Shown: in pieces, positions 53,901 through 62,525 of the stretch
Numbering within the stretch: position 1 is the first letter of the stretch
Layout of the letters: every line of letters begins with the position of its first letter
DNA from: Entamoeba invadens IP1
Taxonomy: Eukaryota > Evosea > Mastigamoebida > Endamoebidae
Reading direction: 5' to 3'
Assembly: GCF_000330505.1 (NCBI RefSeq)
Contig: NW_004443767.1
Span: 347,985 to 411,984, forward strand
DNA length: 64,000 nucleotides
Notes under the pieces: model-generated
The model's database searches: none
Seen by the model: only the letters and a program-made list of their open reading frames with translations
What the model was told of the DNA's origin: nothing
Made by a program: the position numbers and the translations under genes

Positions 53901-54068
53901 GCCAATCATCTCATCGAATTGTTCAGAGATTTGTTGGCAGGAAAGTATCCAGAAGTGGACGCCGCATTCAAGAAGTTGCTCGTGAATAAGAGAATCAACC
54001 AATTCATCCCAAGCTCAAGCGTGGTGTCTGTTAAGTACATTATTGATGCCGCTAAACAGCTTAAGTAA
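50991..54068 (+). CDS. COPII coat subunit Sec31
   Basis: A 1025-residue protein. Residues 1-330 form a WD40 propeller (repeats with WSPTRNLLAVG, FHPDGTQLVAGG, ISWSKTDPSIFATAGQDKT). A charged acidic segment follows at about 430-510, then an alpha-solenoid (ACE1-like) at about 510-710. Residues about 730-915 are a Pro/Gln/Met-rich region made of repeated units such as MPAIPQPTLP, the Sec23-binding part of Sec31. The C-terminal 110 residues are helical (CKELKNVFGEVMSTIE...). It builds the outer cage of ER exit vesicles with Sec13. Start set at MSKTAFIEKRG; upstream GTG codons are rejected. Single exon. Confidence 0.93.
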   Translation: MSKTAFIEKRGTLCWSPTRNLLAVGTTADTIDEDFDSSSYIEIYEVTSEAKLVKKLSSQNRFYKLTWGNYPGYTQGIIAVSNDESCIVLYDVSKFEIIKEDGDINEAKITEMTTKEIIYDIEFHPDGTQLVAGGACGEFIIYNISDLTNVTAFQPEQKSQADIKTVNWNVKVPHIIALTLSSGSIVIFDCKKKKNIMTFNDKTHANWKGARWVPTEKTTLITISDSEEKPVQLWDVRNTMAPVRIFEGHHAPVWSISWSKTDPSIFATAGQDKTAIWNYETGKILCEFPSQENVWDTCVEWSAQEGRMCTTGLNGLINFYTISDYGDGRQPKWMNRSCGCAFGFGGKFVSYNENEILMKKIVGKVDVKTMNKEEVEEYCVKKIEETTGEEKETWSLVSGIVCKDQEAVVKMCGVNKETIDLGFEKKTGKIEPQKVEEMKEKQVIKEEKVKQAEEEEDPFENIGEEEENLKEVEKEKIEAPQDEKEEVKEDEEKEYVESEEDGLIKSLVVCNEIEKAVELCLKIGRYADALVMTEGNAELHKKVVAEFKEKCWKNNKAMVMVESVIEKKLEEIVENVELKNWKLVVYAIEKHANVNVRPVLLVALGDKLLASNKHAALLCYIASGNVPKIMDMWVDSNKGIEEIVVKTEIIRTMCGQIKLSEEITNKLVGHSTQLAAMGELTAAKKLIECLGTQQNNKTLELVDRIYYAQGAQGTQPQCPYKKTLVGNVTTQQPPVQQPVQRQQFSQPLMPAIPQPTLPMSNMNTSNYQPQITQQPMLPTVPQPTLPAMPTIPSIPQPTLPQMPQMNQPVMPNIQQPALPQILQPTLPTMPTIPQNNNMPAIPQPMKPIIPTQQNIPQPVLPTLPVMPQQQVAPQIPQPVLPQMPVAAPETKPVMPTMPTLPSFSPATTNVAAASDAVDEAVCKELKNVFGEVMSTIETKSKGTQYERVTTVALKRGAAFENSINKVPADIANHLIELFRDLLAGKYPEVDAAFKKLLVNKRINQFIPSSSVVSVKYIIDAAKQLK

Positions 54069-54465
54069 ACCATTTTGGTTCTTATTTAATGGTTTTAATA
54101 TTATTGATGTAAATATAGTTATTATAATAAATTTATAGTTTTAATATTTTCTTTATTTGGTTTATTATTAATACTTTTATTTAATAAATATTTGGTTTGA
54201 TAATATAATTATTTATAAATAGTTTAATAATAAAAGAATAGTATTATCATTATTGTGTTAAAATATTAGTCATCTAACTATTAATAACAATTAAATGCTG
54301 TTAGGTCCCAAAAATGAATAAAATATTAGATTTTGTTAGGATTGATAAAATATCTTATGAATTTAATAATAATAATTGAATGATCCTAATTTAACAATAA
54401 TAACATTTTTGTGAATGACTTTTTTAATTTTTTCTTTTTCAAGTTGAAACAACACATATATTAAT

Positions 54466-54580
54466 TCTAAAATTTCGGGATATTATGCTAATTTAAATAT
54501 AATAAATTTGTCTTTTTCGTATGTCTTTTTAATAAGTTCAACTTTTGTTCATTTTTCAGTTGATATCCCGACATGTTAGG
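54466..54580. repeat. Short element with 18-bp imperfect terminal inverted repeats
   Basis: TCTAAAATTTCGGGATAT at 54466-54483 pairs with ATATCCCGACATGTTAGG at 54563-54580 (15 of 18 positions complementary, the inner 8 perfect). AATTCT occurs on both sides (54463-54468 and 54582-54587), which could be a target-site duplication. The inside is AT-rich and non-coding, as in a miniature inverted-repeat element. Confidence 0.45.
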
Positions 54581-55153
54581 AAATTCTGGACTAAATAATC
54601 AAAAAATAGACGCATTTCAATAATAAAATTCTTCTTTGATTCCTTCTATACTTCAACTAATACAACCCAAAAAAAGTGTGTGGTTTGTAATTTGTGCTTT
54701 TTTTTTACCATTATTGTTTACAAACCATATTTTTATTAAATAAAAGTAAATATGACTAGTTAACTTTAAAAAACGAAACACAATCACCAGTTATATTCTG
54801 ACATACAATGAAAAAAAAAACCATGAGTGTTATTAGTTAGTAAAAGTGTTTAATTAATAATAAAAAATATTAAATTAATAGTATATATATCAAAGAAATT
54901 CAAGTTATGGGAAGTAAAAAATACAAAAACGAAAAAATGACTGTTAAAAAAAGGCCTTTTGTTTTTCAGTTTTCAGTTTCTTTTTTTTTGAAGAAAAACG
55001 CCAAAACGATTAACGAAAAAAACCGCACGAAGAGCGGAAAACCCTTTCCCGAAAAAAAAAGTTTGTACATACAAACAAACATTATGGATGAGCATAGGAT
55101 TGCCTAAGATTTGAACAAAAGAAAAATACATTAAAAGACGAGGGAATTCGGTA

Positions 55154-55300
55154 ATGAATTGCTTCAGAGCAAAACGAAAAAGCTCGAAAACCAAGAAAAA
55201 GAATTTTTATCTTCCTGAATTAGTGTCTTTCGAAGATAAAAGAATTTTAAAAAATTTGGAAGATGACAACACAATTTTTGAACTCAGTTGGACTGTATAA
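55154..55300 (+). CDS. Doubtful 48-aa basic ORF upstream of the histidine phosphatase
   Basis: A short frame starting MNCFRAKRKSSKTKKKN and ending LSWTV, 27 bp before the ATG of the next gene on the same strand. The first part is strongly basic and the second is acidic (FEDKRILKNLEDDN). I know no homologue. It could be an upstream ORF in the leader of the phosphatase mRNA, a tiny gene, or chance. No splice signals were seen that would join it to the main gene. Confidence 0.25.
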   Translation: MNCFRAKRKSSKTKKKNFYLPELVSFEDKRILKNLEDDNTIFELSWTV

Positions 55301-55327
55301 AATGAAACTTTTATTCTTTCTCCTTCA

Positions 55328-56686
55328 ATGTCAGACATTAGTGTGATCCAACCAATTAAACCAATGACTTCCTCAGAGTCTCTAGAAGACGATGCACGCG
55401 TCAAGTCTGCTTCCAAGAGTGAAGATGTCTCCAAGAAGGTATCTGATAAAAAGAAACAAGTCAAACAAGACAAGGAACAGATCTTCTTAGATAAGATTGG
55501 GAAGACTGAATTCGCTTCTTTTGTCTTAGACGCTGAAGACTCTTCCGCAACTGTATATTCGAACCCTAAAGTCATTCCAATTAATATTGGACAACCTATT
55601 GATGAAAATGAGTCTTTGCCACATGGATTCTCTATTCAAGGTGGTGAGAAGAATAAAGCGACATGGGGAGAAGCTACTCAAGCTATTAAAGATGCAATAA
55701 AAGATGAGGTGGAGTCTTTCCATAGATATGAAGTCCTTCCGTACTTCATTAAAAGACTTAATGAGCTTCTTGTCGTTGCTAAAAAGACGCCAAAAGTGTG
55801 TTTGAAGAAAACAACACTCAGACTTGTCTTCGACGCGGTCGACAACGCGCCGCAAAAACCGACCATTCGCCTCTCCAATTTCGACAATTGTGAATTGGAC
55901 GATACCTTCGACGTCGACCACTTCTTCTGTTTTGGCATAACTTCACTCGTTAAGCTGTTACAAGAATTGCACGACTCATTCACATCACAGGACACTGTGT
56001 TTTTGTGCAGACATGGATTCAGAATCGACTACAATGACCTCACTTGGGTCCCTAAAGCCAAATTCCCCCATGACCCACCTTTGTCCCCAGAAGGTTTACA
56101 ACAAGGAAAAGACCTTGCAAAGAGATTGAAATATGAAAAGATCGATCTGATCGTTTCTTCGCCATTTTATAGAGCAACGCAGACCGCCAAATGCATAGCT
56201 GAGGAATTAGGAATTCACTATGTCGTTGAACCGGCGTTTGGAGAGTTCTTGTCAATTAACAACAGAAAGGCTCTCCCGGTGTTAGACCCGACTCCCATGC
56301 AAGACGAGAAACTTGACAAGAACTTTGTGCCCCTTGGCGGTAAATTAGACTTAGAGACTTGGGAAACAATGGAACTCAGAGTGAAAAATTGTTTGAATGC
56401 CATCATGAAGAAATATCATCGTGTAGCTATTATATCACATCGATCAACACTTCAGGCTATTCTTTCTGTTGTCGTGGGAAAGAAGTTCAAATACCCACTT
56501 GACTTCGGATCAGTGACTTCTTTGACACGTTCAAAGGAGGATCAAGAGAAGTTCGAGATCGCAAGACTTAACATGTTCTCACACCTCAGCGTCTTCATCG
56601 AAAACCCATATTACAATCCAAACTACGCAGCAAAGAACTACACAGACATGGTGGTGACTGCTACGGGTGATGTTCACGATTCATAA
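55328..56686 (+). CDS. Histidine phosphatase, STS/UBASH3-like (phosphoglycerate-mutase fold)
   Basis: A 452-residue protein. The N-terminal 210 residues are charged at first and then helical, without a named domain. The C-terminal 240 residues are a branch-2-like histidine phosphatase: FLCRHGFRIDY (phosphoacceptor His in RHG), DPPLSPEGLQQGKDLAKRL, VSSPFYRATQTAKCIAEELG and VAIISHRSTLQAIL (second catalytic His). The insert DPPLSPEG and SPxxRxxQTA match the UBASH3/STS and ecdysteroid-phosphatase group, which dephosphorylate Tyr-proteins or small phosphoesters. No signal peptide. Start at the first ATG, MSDISVIQPIK. Single exon. Confidence 0.88.
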   Translation: MSDISVIQPIKPMTSSESLEDDARVKSASKSEDVSKKVSDKKKQVKQDKEQIFLDKIGKTEFASFVLDAEDSSATVYSNPKVIPINIGQPIDENESLPHGFSIQGGEKNKATWGEATQAIKDAIKDEVESFHRYEVLPYFIKRLNELLVVAKKTPKVCLKKTTLRLVFDAVDNAPQKPTIRLSNFDNCELDDTFDVDHFFCFGITSLVKLLQELHDSFTSQDTVFLCRHGFRIDYNDLTWVPKAKFPHDPPLSPEGLQQGKDLAKRLKYEKIDLIVSSPFYRATQTAKCIAEELGIHYVVEPAFGEFLSINNRKALPVLDPTPMQDEKLDKNFVPLGGKLDLETWETMELRVKNCLNAIMKKYHRVAIISHRSTLQAILSVVVGKKFKYPLDFGSVTSLTRSKEDQEKFEIARLNMFSHLSVFIENPYYNPNYAAKNYTDMVVTATGDVHDS

Positions 56687-56900
56687 TTTAACTTCTTGTT
56701 TTTTTATATATTATTTATTATACTGTATAATAATCTATTGCGTTAATTAAATTAACCATAATGCTTAGTAGTGAATGGTAAATACTAGAAACTCGTTTAA
56801 TTGTAATATAAAATTTCACCATAGATAAGGAAGTAAATCTTCATATGGTTATATTATAGTATGTATTGATTCAAATATGGTAAAAAACACTAAAAACAAG

Positions 56901-58587
56901 TTACTTGCAGAATGTTTTACCAATGCTGTCGATTTGGTCCTTTAGAGCTTTTCGCGCGTTTAATCTATAAGTTCCCGTCAGCATAGCAGACCTCTCCGCG
57001 TTAATCATTTTTCGTAAAATGAAGTCTTTAAGATTCTTGTCGTGTTTATACAACCCGTTTTTGTTCAAGTAAGGAGGGAATGTACCTATCTCTGCATTAG
57101 AAGCTATTCCAACCGTATACATATCATTATCTGCCTTCATGTTATGTGGAGACACAACAACAAACACGCCTACAAGTAAATACTATTTTGATACTATAAT
57201 TATATCATAGAAGCATTAACCAATTGATAATTCTATTTTATTGGTATAATATTCTATAATAATAATTTATTCTCCAATTAATTATTATTAATATATAATA
57301 TATAATATACTAAAAATAGGAAGAGAACAAACTGCTCATATGTGATGTAATGATCTGCGGATCAAACATGTCTTTTGGCGCATTTCTCTCTTTGAAGACC
57401 AACACCACAATATCATTTCCAACGTGTCTCTTCTTCTCTAGACCTTGTTCATCTCCCTTTAAAGTAGGTAATAACGGCGCAACATGGAACATGATGTCAT
57501 AAGTGTTAGTGTGTGACGTATAACTGTATTTCCCAGTAGATCCAGTTTTGACGTCGAGTCCTCCACGGTATCCCGAGTACTTTGAAAGCTCGATTTTGGC
57601 TCCAATTAAGTTCAAAAAATTCCAGAAAGCAGGGGAGCAGTCACTCTCTGTGTTACTAAAGATCTGATCTTCAGTGGTTTGTCCTGGCTTCACGTATATC
57701 ACTCCAAATTTGTAGTGTGAGACTGTTGCCATTTCCTCCATCTCACAGAGTTTGTCATCAATGCCACTGTCATTTGCAATGCACGTCACAGACTTTGGAT
57801 CCGAGAAAAATCTCGCGTAGTTCTGTGGTTTCTCGGACTCATCCTTCCCTATCAAACACCTTACAACACCCTTTGGCCCTCTGTAGATACATCGAGAGAC
57901 TTCATTAAATTTCTCGATTGAGACTAAGACGTGTTCTTCTTTAGACAAGTAATGGTGGACTTTGAGGTTTTTATAGAAGAACTGTTTATAAAAAGGGAAG
58001 TCGGACTCGACGTCGACTATAATAGTACTTTCAAAGTTACTTTTTCTTTTAATAGAAGCGGAGTTTGACTCCAAATTATAGCCACTTTTCTGGACGGAGA
58101 GAGGAATCAGTTGAGACTCTTGCGTTTCACAGAACTCATCGGTCTCTAGAACTAAAGAACTCCAGCAATCGATCTTCACCGTGATTCTATAGATCGCATT
58201 GCCACACATTTCAAACATATCTTCTTTCTGTTGAATAGTCGACTTATTCAAAGTTTTGTATTTGGTCAAAGAAGGACAGGGAAAGACTAAAGGAGAAGGT
58301 GTTGCAAACTTCGAGATGCATGACTTAAACAAGTTGAGCATGTCTAAATTCTCTTTTTCTTCTATTGCTTTTTGATCGGTATTTTTGGACTTGACTACTA
58401 ACTTCGGTGGAGGAGGTTGTGTGCTTGGAGCCTCTGTCGATATTGATGCGTGACGCTTTTTCCCTTTCTTCTCGTCTTTTTTGGTTACTAGCTCTTGGTA
58501 ATCACTGGAGCGCCGACTGTCCCCGCCAAATACACGAAAGCCCTTACTAAAAAGAATTTTCTTCTTTCCACCTTCGTCGCTCGACAT
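56901..58587 (-). CDS. RapGAP-domain protein (two exons)
   Basis: Exon 1 is 57333-58587 and exon 2 is 56901-57169, with a 163-bp intron GTTTGT...TAG; 507 residues. The N-terminal 100 residues are basic and Ser/Pro-rich. The RapGAP domain spans about 290-490: HYKFGVIYVKPGQTTEDQIF, FLNLIGAKIELSKYSGYRGG and KRHVGNDIVVLVF, which carries the catalytic asparagine thumb (N in GND). Exon 2 completes the fold with YTVGIASNAEIGTFPP and FILRKMINAERSAML, so the splice is needed for a whole domain. RapGAPs stimulate GTP hydrolysis on Rap/Rheb-type GTPases; with the RasGEF in this window it belongs to small-GTPase signalling. Confidence 0.92.
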
Positions 58588-59104
58588 AGTACTCTGCTTT
58601 TTTCAATTTCAATTCGGTTTCAAATAACAGTGGTAGAATTTGTTCCAATGTGCTATTCTTTACTGGTATATTACTATAAATTTTACCATATGTTTGTTTT
58701 AAAATACACCGTTTCAATTTCCAGAAGATAATGGTAATAAGTTTTGATAAGTAAATATGCGAGTTGAATTGAAAAGGAAACTTATTAAAATGCCATTGTT
58801 CTTTTTTTAGTACAGTAAGTAGAGTTTAATTAAACAATTTAATTCATTAAATAATTCGAAAAACCCCGAAATTTAACAGTTTAAAACTATATTATTGTTT
58901 GTATTATGTTACGACAACATTACTCTAATTTTCGGGCTTCAATTATAATTTCAATTCATTTGTTATAAACTATAAATATATTATATAGAACCATTTTTGT
59001 TTATCAATAAAAGTATAGTTAATAATAGTATTATAAAACTATAAATAAATCAATAAGTATATAACTATCACATCTCAATTTTTAAGCAAAGAAAACAGAC
59101 ATTA
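58588..59104. other. Divergent intergenic region, AT-rich
   Basis: About 515 bp between the RapGAP and ORC5-like starts, so it must hold both promoters. A weak inverted pair CCCCGAAATTTA (58864-58875) and TAATTTTCGGGC (58926-58937) lies inside. No ORF. Confidence 0.5.
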
Positions 59105-60297
59105 ATGAAAGAAAGGTGTGTTGAGGTACAGAGATTATATCCGGAGCGATCCGAACAAATTTTAGCCATTTCCAATTCCATCCGATACGTTTGTTTCTCT
59201 GTATTCAATACAATAGTTTATTTATTAATAGGGACGATATGAGACTGTGGTTGTTGAGAGGCAAATAGAGGATGATGCTCTTATTATATTATCTGCGTGT
59301 TTTAAAGATCTTTATCCATACCTTCTTGTTCAAAAAATGGAGAGTCTTTTTGCAGTCGTTTGTTTAGTACAAACAATAAATAATATATTATATATAATAT
59401 ATTAAATATTCTATTATAGTGGTGTTTACTAACTCAAAGGGACAAAATGCATTTGACAAAGTGATAGAAACACGAGAACATTTTATGAATAAACATAACG
59501 AGCGGCCCTCTCATTTTATTCTTGTTGTCAACGATATTGAAGACCCCACAAACACTCTTTACCTTCAACGTATTCTTGAATTACAAGACGAATACAAAAT
59601 GGTGTACTCAGACTCTTTCGACCTGTTTCTAACAACATATTCGTCAATACCAACACTCTCTATACCATCTAGAGAGTCGATCAAATTCCCATATCTCTCA
59701 TACACCGCTTTAGAAACAATCATTTCTTCAATTACACACAACTCACCAAATGTTGCTCAGTATACACAAGAATTTATATCTCTTGCAAAAGATCTGCATA
59801 ACAACTACGCGACTCGGACAACTATTCAAACAGATATATTTAGTCTATTTAATACTCTCAACTCATCCAATGATACACAAGAAGTCACTCAATTGATTAT
59901 CCAAAAGATGCGAAATGACTTCATGCGACCCATTTTGTGTGGTAAAAACGTCTTAGTGGAAACCACCGACATCGCGAACGACACTTCATATTATCTCAAC
60001 TATTTGCTTTACTCCGCATTCTTGATATCACTTGGAAACGATGGGAAACGCACTGCAAAGCCTCTTAAGATTTCGACAGTGTATATGGAATTTGCCAAAC
60101 AGTGTCCAAACCCCCTCTCGTTTTGTTCCTTTGTCTTTGTCTTTCGAACAGCACTTGATAAAAACTATTTTATACCAGCTAACTACAAAGAGACTTTTTT
60201 GTGCAACTCTTATAAAATTAACATCTCAAGACAACGCTTCGACCAAATCGCAGAGAACCTCTTTGGAAACAGAAATGGTGAGTCTGATGCTTTATAA
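59105..60297 (+). CDS. ORC5-like protein without visible P-loop (three exons)
   Basis: Exons 59105-59188, 59232-59357 and 59440-60297; introns of 43 and 82 bp begin GTTTGT and end TAG and AAG. 355 residues. The middle and C-terminal parts follow the ORC5 order: HFILVVNDIEDP (like VYIVLDKAE), LYLQRILELQDEYKMVYSD, then SYYLNYLLYSAFLISLGN (like YYSKFILIAAYLASYN) and a winged-helix end. The N-terminal 70 residues contain no Walker A GxxxxGK[ST]. ORC5 is part of the origin recognition complex. An additional intron at 60278-60334 (GTGAGT...CAG) would end the protein at 60342 with NGT instead of NGESDAL. Confidence 0.6.
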
Positions 60298-60640
60298 TTA
60301 TAGTAAATTTATTATAACTATTAATTATTAACAGGCACTTAAATAAGCCTTATGGTAAAGCTTGCTTTCAATGTTTATTTTTAGTAAATAAACTAAATAA
60401 TTATTTTTATTTATTTTATAAAGTAAAATATATTACTTTTTATTTAATTGTTTTTTATTTATAATTATAATTAAATTAATTATATTTTTTAAAAATCCCA
60501 TAAGGCAAGCTTTTACCATAAGGCTAACTTTAGAAGACTGTACGACTATTTAATACAATACAAAGTAATGCACCTTCACGATTGAAAACAAACGATATTT
60601 GGAATTCGTTTAACAAAAAAAATTGAATGAATAAACAACA
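60298..60640. other. Intergenic containing a MITE-like element
   Basis: About 340 bp between the convergent ORC5-like and USP genes. Most of it is the inverted-repeat element at 60346-60525, listed separately. The remaining DNA is AT-rich. Confidence 0.55.
60346..60525. mobile_element. MITE-like element with 20-bp terminal inverted repeats
   Basis: AGCCTTATGGTAAAGCTTGC at 60346-60365 is the reverse complement of the right arm at 60505-60525 except for one extra T there. The 140-bp inside is AT-rich and has no ORF. Size (180 bp) and long near-perfect termini fit a non-autonomous miniature inverted-repeat transposable element, but no transposase family can be assigned and the target-site duplication is unclear. 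A hairpin-forming 3' end signal between two convergent genes is the other possibility. Confidence 0.55.
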
Positions 60641-61642
60641 CTACTTGGGGGTTTCAGTCCTTTTGTAAAAGAGAAGATAGGCGCTCGAATTCATCACATT
60701 TGCATTTTCAATTTTGTCGACAGACCCGTCGTTAAAGGCAAACCACTCGCCATTGATGACACAATTTGCAGTGTAATGCCCCGAGTTTATTTTACCGTAA
60801 TGAATGATTTGGCTGTACAACTCATACTTCACTCCACTGACGACAAGGTCGCGAAGGGGGTAGAACACTCGCGTTGTATCCTTTTCACTTCCCTTTTCCG
60901 TTTGTTTGAATCGTAATAACTGAAACACAAGAATTGGAGGTGTTGCGACGAATGTTCGATACGGGGTTTGCAGTTTGAAACAGACTGAACAGACATGCGA
61001 CGACTGCATGAACGATTCCAGGCAGTCGTACAATGTGATGTATGGCATTTTGCAGTTGTTAGTGGAAAACATGATTTGGATTGGCAGTTGGATGATGGTG
61101 AATGGTTCCGAGAAGTCGTTGGACGCTTTGCAGAAGGAACACTCGAGATGGGTGTGGATCATTCCTCCCATAATTTGAGTGATAATCGACCGATTCTTCA
61201 ACGAATAATCCACAAAGCTTTGGACATAGTCTGCGGATATAACGGAAGGCGGTGGTACCGAGTATGTCTGATTCCTTAAATCAGAGTCGACCTTCGTTAT
61301 CAAGAGCATTAGAAACTCCGCAGCGTCTTTCTGTTCGCCGTTACAAAACGATTTGTTGTACGCTCTAAACGTGATCAAAAACTCTTTTGGTGATATCGTC
61401 GATTGCGCGCTGTATATTTGCTGGATGACTTGTATCATCGATTCGGCTACAGACTCCGTATAGTGTCGCTGTTGATCGCCTTTAATGTAATAAGGCAATT
61501 TGTATTGGAGTGCAAATTCCGTGAGGTACTCCGTGTGTGAAAGACACTGGAGAACACTATTTAAGTAGCACGTGTTCCCCAAATTCATGAGTCCTGTTGC
61601 TCCCTCTGGCAATTTGGGAAACAGCCATGAGAGAAACGTCAT
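60641..61642 (-). CDS. Ubiquitin-specific protease (USP, C19 peptidase)
   Basis: A 333-residue deubiquitinase that is nearly all catalytic domain. The Cys box is GLMNLGNTCYLNSVLQCLSH, with the nucleophile C in NTCYLNS. The zinc finger follows (CSFC then CSVC spaced as in USP fingers), and the His box is YSQIIHYGKINSGHYTANCV with WFAFNDGSV. It removes ubiquitin from proteins in the cytosol or nucleus. It is short compared with most USPs (about 350 residues is minimal), resembling USP12/46-type enzymes. Start at the first ATG; no intron. The promoter lies in the region with repeated GTTATATATAAC palindromes. Confidence 0.93.
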   Translation of the reverse strand: MTFLSWLFPKLPEGATGLMNLGNTCYLNSVLQCLSHTEYLTEFALQYKLPYYIKGDQQRHYTESVAESMIQVIQQIYSAQSTISPKEFLITFRAYNKSFCNGEQKDAAEFLMLLITKVDSDLRNQTYSVPPPSVISADYVQSFVDYSLKNRSIITQIMGGMIHTHLECSFCKASNDFSEPFTIIQLPIQIMFSTNNCKMPYITLYDCLESFMQSSHVCSVCFKLQTPYRTFVATPPILVFQLLRFKQTEKGSEKDTTRVFYPLRDLVVSGVKYELYSQIIHYGKINSGHYTANCVINGEWFAFNDGSVDKIENANVMNSSAYLLFYKRTETPK

Positions 61643-62258
61643 ATAAATTCAAAGTTTTGTTTGCATCATTCAGAGACTTTCACTAAAATCAATGACAAAA
61701 ACATTTTGCTGTAAATCATTTCAATTTGTCAACATTTTTGTTATATATAACATTTATTTGGAAATTGTTATATATAACATTTTTAATGCATAAAACAGAA
61801 TTGTCTTAAAAGGTTATATATAACATTATACTTGATTTTTGAAAATGATATATATAACATTTTGATAGTTGGTGACAAATTGTTATTTAAGGTGCTGTTT
61901 TGGAAGGGAAAAAGTAGGACAAAAGGTAAGAAATCGGGACAATGGGCTGTTTTGTTTTTCTTAATATAGAATATTAATAACTTAATTAAATAGATATTAG
62001 ACCATTTTTAAAGTAATGATTGAAAATCTGATACAAAAAATTGAAATAACAACAAGCCAATATAAATAGGAAAGAGTTTCCCAAAAAAGAAGGGAAGTTG
62101 GGTTAGGAAAATGGAAAAAAATCACCGGGCTTTTTAGCTAAATTCGGGCAAGACGAAGGCTCTGTGATTATTTGTGCAAAACGGAAAAAACAAAGAGGAC
62201 GTGGCATAACTCAAGAGTTTTTTGGTATATAAAGCGACTGAGAAATGTAAATGCAATT
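61643..62258. other. Divergent intergenic region with palindromic repeats
   Basis: About 615 bp between the divergent USP and small orphan genes, so it is the promoter region for both. It contains the four palindromes listed at 61740-61858. TCGGGAC and TTCGGGC patches occur at about 61930 and 62140. Confidence 0.55.
61740..61858. repeat. Four copies of a GTTATATATAAC palindrome
   Basis: Copies at 61740-61751, 61767-61778, 61813-61824 (all GTTATATATAAC) and 61847-61858 (GATATATATAAC, one mismatch), each followed by ATT. The unit is self-complementary. The cluster lies 98-216 bp upstream of the USP start codon, so it may be a cluster of sites for a dimeric factor. The AT-rich context makes short AT palindromes common, but not four identical 12-mers. 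Confidence 0.6.
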
Positions 62259-62525
62259 ATGGAGACCGAAACCACACAAAAGACACAACGGCTCTATTTA
62301 GTTGAAAATGAAGAACAGTATGCGTTCTGGATTAATCAATTTGCAACTTACTTGACTCGGTCGAAACAAAACATCAACGATAATTATGTTGCAAAACGTC
62401 GAGAGAAATGCTTCAATCGTCTTATTAAGGAACTTCGGCTGAACTACAAAAACGAAGACTCGTGCTGTGTAGTAAAGAACGAAGGGAGGTTTTACTGTCC
62501 TTTTGATGTTGTTTCTTGTAAGTAA
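62259..62525 (+). CDS. Small orphan protein, charged
   Basis: An 88-residue protein starting METETTQKTQRLYLVENEEQ. It is helical and charged (YAFWINQFATYLTRSKQNIN, then KRREKCFNRLIKELRLNYK) and ends with FYCPFDVVSCK. I recognise no family. The end could be an exon end: a GTTTCT donor about six codons before the stop, with an AG at 62568, would swap the last residues, but the 3' pattern seen in other introns is absent there, so the unspliced end is kept. The start ATG is preferred over earlier non-ATG in-frame codons. Confidence 0.45.
   Translation: METETTQKTQRLYLVENEEQYAFWINQFATYLTRSKQNINDNYVAKRREKCFNRLIKELRLNYKNEDSCCVVKNEGRFYCPFDVVSCK

Larger units (their letters stand above)
54069..55327. 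other. Intergenic of about 1.26 kb
   Basis: AT-rich DNA between Sec31 and the histidine phosphatase gene. It holds the inverted repeat at 54466-54580 and the doubtful short ORF at 55154-55300, both listed separately. An A-rich frame at about 54907-55107 (Lys-rich) is treated as noise. Confidence 0.55.

Noticed and set aside
54907..55107. Lys-rich frame upstream of the histidine phosphatase
   Set aside because: A-rich low-complexity translation, no recognisable domain.
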